A stretch of 64,000 nucleotides of DNA from Stenomitos frigidus ULC18 (GCF_003003795.1 NZ_PVWK01000097.1:62001-126000), one strand, 5' to 3'; positions 10,060-18,462 are shown, numbered from the stretch's first letter. Program-made: numbers and translations. The notes: a model not told the origin generated them from the sequence alone.

Positions 10060-13000
10060 AGCAGTCTCTAGTCCAACATTGCTGGCGTTTTCTTCCAGGG
10101 GGGCTGACCGCTGCCGCGATCGCTCTTCTTTTGAAGCTGGGCACTTTTCAGTCGTTAGAGCAGATCGCTTACCGCCACTTATTTCAAGCACGCGGCTCCA
10201 TGCCTTGGGATGATCGGGTCGTATTAGTGGCGATCGATGATGCCAGTTTGAAACAATTGGGTCGCTTTCCCTGGTCGCGGCGCTACTATACCCAACTGCT
10301 CAACACGCTTTCGTCTGCAGAATCGAGTGTCGTTGTTATTGATTTACTCTGGTCAGAACCTAGTGCTGAAGATGCCTCCTTGGCACAAGCAATGATGCAA
10401 CAGGGGCATGTTGTCTTAGCGCAGGCCTGGGATAAAACGGGAGCACCGCTATTGCCTGTTCCCGAACTGGCGACAGCAGCCATTGCCACCGGACATGTTT
10501 TGAAACGAGAAGAGGCCGATGGCTTAGTCCGGCAGGTGGATGTGCAGGTAAATGGGCAACTAGCGCTTGGAGTGGCCGCCGTGCAGGCATACAGCCTGGT
10601 ACAAAACCCTGTATCGCTACCCAAGTTAGACCAACCCTTTTGGGTCAATTGGGTCAGCCCTGCCTCGCAGTTAAAGTCCTATTCCTTTGTGGATGTTGTT
10701 CAGGGCAACATTCCTGTCCAAGCCTTTCGTAACAAAATTGTTTTGGTAGGAGTCACAGCTGCTGGGCTTGATCCGCTGGTGACACCCTTCGATCGGAGCC
10801 CACCGACTGGCAGCGTGTATCTCCATGCCACCGTGGTGCAAAACCTGCTGCGCCAAAACGCACTGCAGCCATTGCAAGGAAACGGCTTATGGCTACTGCT
10901 TTTGTTGAGTGCACCCAGTTTGAGTTGGCTGCTGTCAACCTGGAACACGCGTCAACAATTGGCAGTCATTACCGGACTGTGCTTTGGTTGGGGCTTGCTA
11001 AGTTTGCTGCTGTTTCGTGCTAACTATTTGCTGCCGATCGTGCCTCCCATGGCGCTCTTTGTCACAACAGCGGTATCGTTTGCCCTCAGCGATCGCCTGC
11101 GAGAAGACTATTTGCTGCGCCAACAGCTGGCTCATCTCTGGAAGCACTACCGCAAAGACCTGATGATCAATGCTTCAGAAACCGATCATCCGTTGATTCC
11201 GGTACAAAAACAGAAGCTACCCCAGCCCAAAGATGCCGTGTCGCGGGTAGCCCAACTAGCAGCTCTGGCAGAGCAGTTGGGGCGTGCTCAAGCCACGCAA
11301 GCCACGATCGCCCAGACGTTATCGATCGGCCTGCTGGCAGCTGATCTGGATAGCATTGTTTGGTTTTGCAACCCGGTTGCTGCCAGAGTTCTTCAGATCA
11401 CGGTGGGTAGCGACCTGAACGAGCAACTGATCCCTCATTGGCTCAGCCCACAGCAATGGCAGATCAGCCTGAAAGACCTGAAAGCAGGAGAAGCCGTCAA
11501 ACACAGCCATTTGCAACAGGGCGATCGCTGGTTTCATCTCATTTTGCAACCCCTGGCCTACCGCACCTTGACTACAGACACACATCAAACCAGCAAATTA
11601 GATGGCTTTTTACTGCTGTTAGAAGATATTACTGAGCACAAACAAACAGAAACTGAACTGCAACGGGCAAAAGAAACAGCGATTAGCGAAGCCACACGAA
11701 GTGAAGAGGCTAACCGTGCTAAAAGCGCTTTTCTGACAAACATGAGTCATGAACTGCGAACGCCACTCAATGTCATTCTTGGCTTTACCCAGGTCATGAA
11801 CCATGACGCATCAATGAGCCTGGAACATCAGAAACATCTGGAGATCATTAACCGTAGTGGACAGCATTTATTGGGCTTAATCAATGATGTGTTGGAAATG
11901 TCTAAAATCGAAGCAGGCCGAGTGCGGTTAAACGAAACGACATTTGATCTGCCTCATCTTCTGGATGATTTAGAAGCCATGCTGCGCAGCAGAGCCAGTG
12001 CTAAGCGCCTGCTCCTAACCTTTGAGCGCACATCTGCGTTACCTCGATACATCACTACCGATGAAGGCAAATTGCGCCAAGTATTGCTGAATCTGATTGG
12101 CAATGCCATCAAGTTTACAGAAGCAGGAAGGGTAACGCTGCGCGTCAGGAGCCAGGAACCAGGAGCCAGAAGTCAGGAGTTAAAGTCGTTGGCTCCACAA
12201 ACGACGCGGGAGTCGATGACGTTAGAAGGAGCCGGAAGGGCGGCCACTCAAAGCTCTCCCGCACTCCCTACGGCCTACTCCCTCGTTTTCGAAATCGAAG
12301 ACACTGGGCCGGGCATCACACAAGAAGAACTGAAGCATCTCTTTCAACCCTTTGCTCAAGCGAAAGCGGGTCAGCAAGCCAACGAGGGCAGCGGCCTGGG
12401 GCTCACCATTAGTCGAACGTTCATTAACCTGATGGGCGGGGACGTTATGGTGTGCAGCACGATCGCCCAGGGAAGTATTTTCACGTTTCATATCCGGGTG
12501 GCTCATGGCGATGCCATCACCATTGCCACGCCCTTGAACCGCGATCGCGTCATTACCCTTGCCCCTGACCAATGCACCTATCGCATTCTGATTGTTGAAG
12601 ACCAGTGGGAAAACAGCCAGTTTTTGGTCAAATTATTGGTGCCGCTTGGCTTTGAGGTGCGTGAAGCCAGAAATGGCAGCGAAGGCATCACCGTTTGGGA
12701 GCAGTGGCAGCCAGACCTGATTTTGATGGATATCCGAATGCCAGTGATAGATGGCACTGAAGCAACGCAGAAGATTCGAGCGATCGAGCACGACAGAGAA
12801 ACACAACGATCGGGCGATCGGGGAGATCCAGAGACACAGGGACATAGGGGTGATCCTGTCTCCTCCACCTCCCCGCTTCTTGTCTCACCACTCTCACTTC
12901 CCACCAAAATCATTGCCCTCACTGCTAGCGTCTTTGAAGAGACTGAAGCGGCTGCGGTTGCGATCGGGTGTGATGATTTTTTACGCAAACCCATTCAGGA

Positions 13001-13322
13001 AAATATGCTACTAGCTAAACTGGCAGAGCATTTGGGGGTACGCTATCTCTACGAAGCGTCCAAGCATCAGGAGGATACCGGGAGCGACGATACCACAGCC
13101 ACAGTCACAACGCCCAATCTGCATCTTCATCTTGTGCAAATGCCGCCTGCATGGGCTGAGCAACTTCACCAGTCTGCGATCAGAGGATCGGATCGTCTGA
13201 TCCTGCAATTGATTGAGCAGATTCCTGAACGCCATGCGCCTCTAGCTCACGTTTTAACAGACTGGGCCGATAACTTTCAATTTGATGAAATTATCAACTT
13301 AACGCAGTCGCTTTTGCCATGA
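10056..13322 (+). CDS. CHASE2 transmembrane hybrid histidine kinase with receiver
   Basis: The 1088-aa protein starts with one transmembrane helix, a CHASE2 extracytoplasmic sensor domain (about residues 30-270, with VVLVAIDDASL and GKFP-like GRFPWSR motifs) and three closely spaced hydrophobic helices (about 275-345), as CHASE2 proteins have. A PAS-like domain follows, then HisKA (SHELRTP, H565), HATPase (EDTGPGI, GSGLGL) and a receiver (D892 in LILMDIRMP). Residues 1029-1088 are the shared C-terminal module. The HATPase and receiver loops each carry long low-complexity inserts; one is five tandem 7-bp units at 12146-12180. It is translationally coupled to the FecR-domain gene. It probably senses envelope or periplasmic state, with ligand unknown. 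Confidence 0.94.
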   Translation: MKQSLVQHCWRFLPGGLTAAAIALLLKLGTFQSLEQIAYRHLFQARGSMPWDDRVVLVAIDDASLKQLGRFPWSRRYYTQLLNTLSSAESSVVVIDLLWSEPSAEDASLAQAMMQQGHVVLAQAWDKTGAPLLPVPELATAAIATGHVLKREEADGLVRQVDVQVNGQLALGVAAVQAYSLVQNPVSLPKLDQPFWVNWVSPASQLKSYSFVDVVQGNIPVQAFRNKIVLVGVTAAGLDPLVTPFDRSPPTGSVYLHATVVQNLLRQNALQPLQGNGLWLLLLLSAPSLSWLLSTWNTRQQLAVITGLCFGWGLLSLLLFRANYLLPIVPPMALFVTTAVSFALSDRLREDYLLRQQLAHLWKHYRKDLMINASETDHPLIPVQKQKLPQPKDAVSRVAQLAALAEQLGRAQATQATIAQTLSIGLLAADLDSIVWFCNPVAARVLQITVGSDLNEQLIPHWLSPQQWQISLKDLKAGEAVKHSHLQQGDRWFHLILQPLAYRTLTTDTHQTSKLDGFLLLLEDITEHKQTETELQRAKETAISEATRSEEANRAKSAFLTNMSHELRTPLNVILGFTQVMNHDASMSLEHQKHLEIINRSGQHLLGLINDVLEMSKIEAGRVRLNETTFDLPHLLDDLEAMLRSRASAKRLLLTFERTSALPRYITTDEGKLRQVLLNLIGNAIKFTEAGRVTLRVRSQEPGARSQELKSLAPQTTRESMTLEGAGRAATQSSPALPTAYSLVFEIEDTGPGITQEELKHLFQPFAQAKAGQQANEGSGLGLTISRTFINLMGGDVMVCSTIAQGSIFTFHIRVAHGDAITIATPLNRDRVITLAPDQCTYRILIVEDQWENSQFLVKLLVPLGFEVREARNGSEGITVWEQWQPDLILMDIRMPVIDGTEATQKIRAIEHDRETQRSGDRGDPETQGHRGDPVSSTSPLLVSPLSLPTKIIALTASVFEETEAAAVAIGCDDFLRKPIQENMLLAKLAEHLGVRYLYEASKHQEDTGSDDTTATVTTPNLHLHLVQMPPAWAEQLHQSAIRGSDRLILQLIEQIPERHAPLAHVLTDWADNFQFDEIINLTQSLLP
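12146..12180 (+). repeat. Five tandem heptamers (CAGGAGC type) inside the CHASE2 kinase
   Basis: Five consecutive 7-bp units read CAGGAGC, CAGGAAC, CAGGAGC, CAGAAGT and CAGGAGT. They encode part of a loop between the HATPase N box and the EDTGPG box. This is a coding-region example of the short tandem repeats known from filamentous cyanobacteria. Confidence 0.85.
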
Positions 13323-13358
13323 GGCTTCGTTTCAGATTGGTCGTTCAATTCATGTGAT

Positions 13359-15224
13359 ATGCGCTTTCTTCATCCTCAGTCTCAACGCTCTAAAGGCTTT
13401 CGTGGCGTGCCACTACATCTGGTTCTGGTAGTGCCATTTGTACTACAAATCTTTGCCGCCGTGGGATTGACTGGTTGGTTTTCGCTCCGCAATGGGCAGA
13501 AAGCCGTTAACGATCTGGCAATGCAATTACGCAACCAAACGAGTGCGCAAGTCACCCATCACCTTGAGGAACAATTGACTATTCCCAACCAAATTAATCA
13601 GCTTAATTTGGATGCCATCAACATCGGCACGCTGAGCTTACAGGACTTCGATCGCATGGGGCAGACCTTTTACCGACAAATGCAAACATTTAACGTCGGC
13701 TACATCAATTTTGCCAATCCTCAAGGGGAGTTTATTGGCGTGGAACGCTTAACTGACGGCACGCTTCTGATCAATGAAACCCGTAAACCGGCTCTTTCTC
13801 AGATGTCCATTTACAAAGCCGATGCACAAGGAAAGCGCCTTAAGTTAGAACGGACTGTTTCTGACCAGCCCTCAGTTACTTTAGAAGGCTGGTATGCCGA
13901 TGCTGTAAACGCTCGAAAACCGCTTTGGAGTGCTATTTATCAATGGGATGACAAGCCAGATGTAATGTCGATTTCATCCAGTTATCCGATCTACAATCGG
14001 CAAAAGCAATTGCTGGGGGTTGTCGGCGTTGATCTGATCCTTTCAGAATTCAATGAATTCTTACAAAACCAGCAGGCTAGCCCAACAGGGGAAGTTTTTA
14101 TTGTTGAGCGTAACGGCTTGCTCGTAGCCAGTTCTGCGTCAGAGGCACCGTTTCTGCTTCATAAGGGCAAAGCCCAACGAATGCCTGCTTCGGAAAGCCG
14201 TAACCCATTGATCAAAGCATCGGCTGATTACCTGATCAGCCACTTTGGCGATCTGACTAAAATTCAAGCCATTCATGCACTGAGCTTTCGCATGGCTGGG
14301 CAACAGCAATTCGTGCAGGTAACCCCCTGGCATGATCCTAATGGCTTGGATTGGCTAGTGGTGGTGGTGGTTCCAGAAGCCGATTTTATGGAGCAAATTA
14401 ATGCCAATACTCGCACCACTGTTCTGTTATGTCTGCTTTCTCTCATATTCGCCATCCTCTTAGGGCTTATGACTTCGCACTGGATTAGCCGCTGGCTTCA
14501 GCATTTAGTTAAGGTCAGCCAGCAGCTTGCTCGTGGCGACCTCGATCAAACGGCTGTGGCGCAGGGCATTAGGGAACTAGAAGACCTGTCCCAGTCCTTC
14601 AACCAAATGGCTGCTCAACTAAAAGCCTCTTTTACCGAACTGGACGATCGAGTGGCACAGCTAACAGCCGAGCTTTTTGAGGCTAAGAACGCAGCCGAAG
14701 CCGCAAACCGTGCCAAAAGTGAATTTCTGGAGGCCATGAGTCACGAATTGCGAACACCCCTCAACGCTATCTTGGGCGTGGCTCAAGTCTTGCAACACGA
14801 CACCTCACTCACACCAGAGCACCAAGAGCGTTTAAGCATTACGCAACGCAATGGTAATTATCTGTTGTCCTTAATCAACGACCTGCTTGAGATTGCCAAA
14901 ATCGGGATGCATCAGGAACCTTCAGCTATCAATCGCTTCGATCGCGACTTACGGTTGAAATTAGTCGCCAGCACTCAAACCATTGAAGAGAGTATCGACC
15001 AGGCACTCATGGTCTATCTAGCTCAGATGCCGCTGGAGTGGGTTGATCAGCTATACCAGGCTGCTATTAAAGGCTCTGACCAGGATGTTTTTGAGTTGGC
15101 AACCCAAATTCCGGCAGACGGTGCTCCTCTAACAACGAGTTTAACCGCCTGGGTGAAGGATTTTCGGTTTGATAAAGTGATTGACCTGGTGCACCATACC
15201 AAGGAAAGGCATTCCCTAAATTAA
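13359..15224 (+). CDS. Cache-HAMP-HisKA protein lacking ATPase and receiver domains
   Basis: The 621-aa protein has a first transmembrane helix (about residues 22-44), a large periplasmic double-Cache region (about 45-345), a second helix (about 346-366), a HAMP domain (about 367-420) and a HisKA dimerisation helix pair with intact SHELRTPLNAIL (H462). Right after the second HisKA helix (NDLLEIAKIG) the sequence leaves the kinase fold. About 45 unrelated residues lead straight into the C-terminal module (from 557) seen in the neighbouring kinases. No N box, G boxes or receiver are present and the frame is clean. By itself it cannot autophosphorylate; phosphorylation in trans or use as a scaffold is inference. 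It starts 36 bp after the CHASE2 kinase. Confidence 0.92.
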   Translation: MRFLHPQSQRSKGFRGVPLHLVLVVPFVLQIFAAVGLTGWFSLRNGQKAVNDLAMQLRNQTSAQVTHHLEEQLTIPNQINQLNLDAINIGTLSLQDFDRMGQTFYRQMQTFNVGYINFANPQGEFIGVERLTDGTLLINETRKPALSQMSIYKADAQGKRLKLERTVSDQPSVTLEGWYADAVNARKPLWSAIYQWDDKPDVMSISSSYPIYNRQKQLLGVVGVDLILSEFNEFLQNQQASPTGEVFIVERNGLLVASSASEAPFLLHKGKAQRMPASESRNPLIKASADYLISHFGDLTKIQAIHALSFRMAGQQQFVQVTPWHDPNGLDWLVVVVVPEADFMEQINANTRTTVLLCLLSLIFAILLGLMTSHWISRWLQHLVKVSQQLARGDLDQTAVAQGIRELEDLSQSFNQMAAQLKASFTELDDRVAQLTAELFEAKNAAEAANRAKSEFLEAMSHELRTPLNAILGVAQVLQHDTSLTPEHQERLSITQRNGNYLLSLINDLLEIAKIGMHQEPSAINRFDRDLRLKLVASTQTIEESIDQALMVYLAQMPLEWVDQLYQAAIKGSDQDVFELATQIPADGAPLTTSLTAWVKDFRFDKVIDLVHHTKERHSLN

Positions 15225-15296
15225 GCAAACGTCCGCACGTTCAAACTTGCTATAGATACCAGTTAATAAATTTTTAGATTTTTGGAGGCACTTGAG

Positions 15297-16409
15297 ATGA
15301 AAAAGTATTCAGCGGATGACCTTAGAGGCGATATTTTACTGGTGGATGACACGCCAGATAATCTACGGGTCTTATCCGCCATGCTAACCAATCAGGGCTT
15401 TGAAGTGCGCAAAGCGTTGAGCGGACAACGAGCGATCGCCTCTGTCCGGGCAGACCCACCCAATTTAATTTTGCTTGATATTAAAATGCCTGAAATGGAT
15501 GGTTATACAGTCTGTCAATATTTAAAAGATGATCCAACAACGTGTGAAGTTCCGGTCATTTTTATTAGTGCCTTGGATGATGCTCTGGACAAGGTGAGAG
15601 CGTTTGCGGTGGGTGGTGTTGATTATGTGACCAAACCGTTTCAAGAAATGGAAGTGTTAGCTCGAATCGAGCACCAATTACGGATTCAAAAATTACAGCA
15701 ACAGCTGATGGAGCAGAATCAGGAATTGGCTCGCTCCAATCGAGAATTGGAACAATTTGCCTACGTCGTATCCCACGATTTGCAACAGCCTCTGCAGAGC
15801 ATTACAGGCTTTGTGCGACTCATTCAACTAAAGTATCAACATTATTTAGATGACGTCGCCTTGGACTATCTCAGTCGGATTCATGATACGGGAAGCCGAA
15901 TGCAGCATCTGATTCAAGATTTGCTCATGTACTCAAAGGTGAGCAATCAGGTTCAAGAGTTGCAACCAATTGACTGCAATTTTGTGCTTAAGCAGGTGCT
16001 AGAAAATTTGCAGATGGCGATCGCAGAAAAGCAGGTGGCGCTGGTTTGTGACGTGCTCCCGACGGTGATGGGGTCAGAAACTCAACTGGTGCAACTGTTA
16101 CAAAACCTCATCAGCAATGCAATCAAGTTCACGCGCCCAGATACCACGCCACAAGTTGAAATCTCAGTCGCCAAACAAGAAAATCAATGGCTCTTTGGAG
16201 TTCATGACAATGGTATTGGCATTGACTCTCACAATATTGAACGCGTGTTTGAAATCTTCCAGCGCACTCAGTCGGCAAAAAAGTATCCTGGCACTGGCAT
16301 TGGGTTAGCGACGTGTAAAAAGATTGTTGAGAATCATGGTGGTCGCATTTGGGTCACCTCTCAGCTAGAGATGGGAACTACCTTTTATTTCACACTAGCC
16401 CTGGCATAA
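15297..16409 (+). CDS. Response regulator-histidine kinase (REC-HisKA-HATPase)
   Basis: The chosen ATG at 15297 has a good GGAGG at 15284-15288. An in-frame TTG at 15282 has none and would add 5 residues. The 370-aa protein has a receiver (D61 in LILLDIKMP; K in VTKPF), a short coiled coil and a phytochrome-type HisKA with the SHDLQQPL box (H160). The HATPase has LLQNLISNAIKF, HDNGIGI and GTGIGLATCKKI. The HATPase matches the bacteriophytochrome-like kinase group rather than its neighbours. It lacks the C-terminal module of the other cluster members, so it may be a separate acquisition in the same unit, 72 bp after the Cache protein. It is probably cytoplasmic and takes its input through the receiver. 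Confidence 0.93.
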   Translation: MKKYSADDLRGDILLVDDTPDNLRVLSAMLTNQGFEVRKALSGQRAIASVRADPPNLILLDIKMPEMDGYTVCQYLKDDPTTCEVPVIFISALDDALDKVRAFAVGGVDYVTKPFQEMEVLARIEHQLRIQKLQQQLMEQNQELARSNRELEQFAYVVSHDLQQPLQSITGFVRLIQLKYQHYLDDVALDYLSRIHDTGSRMQHLIQDLLMYSKVSNQVQELQPIDCNFVLKQVLENLQMAIAEKQVALVCDVLPTVMGSETQLVQLLQNLISNAIKFTRPDTTPQVEISVAKQENQWLFGVHDNGIGIDSHNIERVFEIFQRTQSAKKYPGTGIGLATCKKIVENHGGRIWVTSQLEMGTTFYFTLALA

Positions 16410-16613
16410 AAAACGTAGGCATAGATCCAGATGGATGGACAATCGCGATCGACGTTTATCGCTGCTAGAAGTATTCTTGCCGCTTGGTGATGAGGATGTT
16501 AGACTGCAGGCTCGATTTGAGAGTAACCAACAGACTTCTACGTTCGCTGTGGGGTTGTTGATTAAGAATTAAGGGGGCTGAGCAACTTATTCAGGGCTGA
16601 AAGGAATAATTAA
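16410..16613. other. Non-coding gap before a decayed receiver gene
   Basis: All frames are broken by stops and no family is recognised. It includes a HIP1-type site near 16444. It could be remains of the front half of the receiver-encoding gene that follows. Confidence 0.5.
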
Positions 16614-16931
16614 AGTTATCTCTAAGCCAAAGGCTATCGTCTACTGTTACCGAAGCATGGGCAAGTAGCTATCGACCTTGCCACCACTCACCAACCCGAT
16701 CTGATTTTGATGGATATCCAAATGCCAGTCATCAATGGCCTAGAAGCAATGAGACAAATTCGCCGCTTGCCTGGCCTGGGTGAAGTGCCGATGATCGCGC
16801 TCACCGCTCTCGCGATGACAGGCGATCGCGATCGCTGCCTGGATGCAGGCGCAAATGATTATCTGACGAAGCCAGTGAAGCTCAAGCAACTGGCTAGCAG
16901 TATTCAACAGCTTTTAAGTAAAGCCGTTTAA
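16614..16931 (+). pseudogene. Decayed response-regulator receiver fragment
   Basis: The frame reads SYL-stop-AKGYRLLL and then HQPDLILMDIQMPVINGLEAM, with TALAM and the NDYLTKPV lysine motif and a normal end, QQLLSKAV. This is the last three quarters of a receiver of the kind fused to the C-terminus of cyanobacterial hybrid kinases. The usual acidic residue before AKGY is replaced by TAA at 16623-16625. The first beta strand with the acidic pair (LLVEDN) is missing. A 74-codon stretch from a TTG at 16707 stays open but cannot fold as a full receiver. It sits downstream of the kinase array, so it is probably a dead end of that array. Confidence 0.65.
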
Positions 16932-16988
16932 GAGCTTGCAGCTTTCCTCTGTAGGGTGTAAAGCTGTGTGCCCTACGTGAGACGATCG

Positions 16989-17909
16989 CTAAAAATAATC
17001 CAGCGGATTGTGGGCCACTAGATTCACTCGGATTTCAAAATGCAGATGTGGGCCTGTGACATAGCCTGTGCTCCCAGACAGCCCAATGATGTCTCCCTGA
17101 GCGACTCGATCGCCCACACTCACCAGCAATTCATCTAGATGAGCATAGAGGGTTTCGTATGCAGCCTCATGTTGAATGATGATGGTTTTGCCATAGCCAC
17201 CATCCCAGTCAGCAAAGATAACCACTCCTTGCTTGGCGGTCTTCACAGGCGTGCCATTGGGTGTACCTAAATCAATGCCCTGATGGAAACGCGTGTCTCC
17301 AAACAAGGGATGAACGCGATTGCCAAAGCCGCTGGTCAGGGGGAACCCTTCGACCGGTTGGACGAACCCCAGGGCCGCACGATCGTGGACTGTCACCTTG
17401 GCTTGTTTCTGCGCGCTAGCGGCTCCAGAGGTTGTCGCGATCGATGCGTGTGACTGCAACTGGGACAAGTGAGAGCTGTTAGCTGTCGTTGCAGCCTCAC
17501 TTTTACCGACGATCGAGGTGGCTAAATTCAACGTGTGACCCAGCGTTGAATCGGAGGCGGTATGCGCACTCAGGCACAGCGATAGACCCACGCAGACAAA
17601 GGTAAGGCACTGGACAAAGGGGTTGATGCGGGACTGATCACGTTCTAGTGCTAAGGAGTCTGGTAAGTTGGACTGGCTTAAATCGGCCAGATTCAGACTA
17701 CAGAGTTGCCTGAGTTTCTCCATGCCAGAAACGTTGGCAGCGATCGCCTCTGTGCCCCAAACAGAGATTGGATTGGAGTCACTGGCGATCCAATCATTGG
17801 CGGGTGATTCTACACCCCATGTGGGGATTGGATTGGAATCACTGAACGACGGAAGGCTGGGGACACTGTACCGACGAGGAACTCCAACACTGAGAAAGCG
17901 GTAGCTCAT
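16989..17909 (-). CDS. M23 family metallopeptidase (LytM/peptidoglycan hydrolase)
   Basis: The 306-aa protein ends in a complete M23 domain (about residues 185-306). Zinc ligands are visible as HQGID (H and D of HxxxD), and HLHFE supplies the last histidine; GNRVHP and GDxVxxGD motifs are typical. A hydrophobic stretch near residues 95-112 (FVCVGLSLCLSA) probably works as a membrane anchor, placing the catalytic domain in the periplasm to cut peptide cross-links or activate amidases. The first 70 residues contain two copies of a 20-residue repeat starting SDSNPI. The ATG at 17907-17909 is the start used. It stands alone, convergent to the decayed receiver. Confidence 0.92.
   Translation of the reverse strand: MSYRFLSVGVPRRYSVPSLPSFSDSNPIPTWGVESPANDWIASDSNPISVWGTEAIAANVSGMEKLRQLCSLNLADLSQSNLPDSLALERDQSRINPFVQCLTFVCVGLSLCLSAHTASDSTLGHTLNLATSIVGKSEAATTANSSHLSQLQSHASIATTSGAASAQKQAKVTVHDRAALGFVQPVEGFPLTSGFGNRVHPLFGDTRFHQGIDLGTPNGTPVKTAKQGVVIFADWDGGYGKTIIIQHEAAYETLYAHLDELLVSVGDRVAQGDIIGLSGSTGYVTGPHLHFEIRVNLVAHNPLDYF
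17755..17844 (-). repeat. Two 60-bp-spaced repeats in the M23 N-terminus
   Basis: Two 30-bp copies, 17755-17784 and 17815-17844, share GATTGGATTGGA and ATCACTG-type ends. On the coding strand they give SDSNPIPTWGVE and SDSNPISVWGTE, a 20-residue period in the cytoplasmic N-terminus. Confidence 0.7.
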
Positions 17910-18223
17910 TGAGATGCTGATGGTAGATGCGGACCGGTTTTCAGGAGCAGATAGGGCTGTAGAAGCAAGCGCACAGACGCTTGAGCGATGAAATTAAGTA
18001 ACCGCGTGGTGCTTGCTGCTGGCCTCTCAGTGAAAGGCAACAGTGCTGCGACGAAGGCTGATGATTGCGATCGCACATACACGCGTTAATCGGTGTGATG
18101 ATTCACCCGGCTGATTTGCTTCTGCCTTAAAAGAATATTCACAAAGTATCATAACAGACAAGTAAAGTCCGCTTTTGCTTTTAGCAAAACTTCAAAGTGG
18201 TCGCTCAAGTGCCTTGGTGGTGG

Positions 18224-18242
18224 GTTTAGTCCGGGACTAAAC
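18224..18242. promoter_or_regulatory. 19-bp palindrome (possible operator)
   Basis: GTTTAGTCC and GGACTAAAC flank a single central G with no mismatch. A near-zero loop favours a dimeric-protein binding site over a terminator. No regulator can be assigned. Confidence 0.4.
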
Positions 18243-18390
18243 TTGCCCGTAGCTGTAGAGAACAGTGCTTACTTGGCACCAGTGATACTGAAGGCCTGCA
18301 TAGATTCAGCCGTCTGTCCCAAGTAACGCGGCTCACAAAAGCGTGTTTGAGTAAGGACGGCCATGCGCCCCGAGCAAGCATCTAACTTGT

Positions 18391-18462
18391 AGTAGAGTGG
18401 GCAATGCCCACAGACTTTGCAGCGAGGCTTTTTGAAAAATTGTGGGCACTGCCCACTCTACT
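18391..18462. repeat. Inverted repeat with 22-bp arms
   Basis: The left arm at 18391-18412 begins AGTAGAGTGGGCA. The right arm at 18441-18462 is its reverse complement with one mismatch, and the arms are separated by 28 bp. The GTGGGCA/TGCCCAC core resembles dispersed REP/MITE-like elements of cyanobacteria. It could also act as a structured 5' element for the Ser-rich gene. Confidence 0.65.

Noticed and set aside
12578-12994. 138-codon minus frame inside the CHASE2 kinase
   Set aside because: It is the shadow of a strongly conserved receiver domain on the plus strand.
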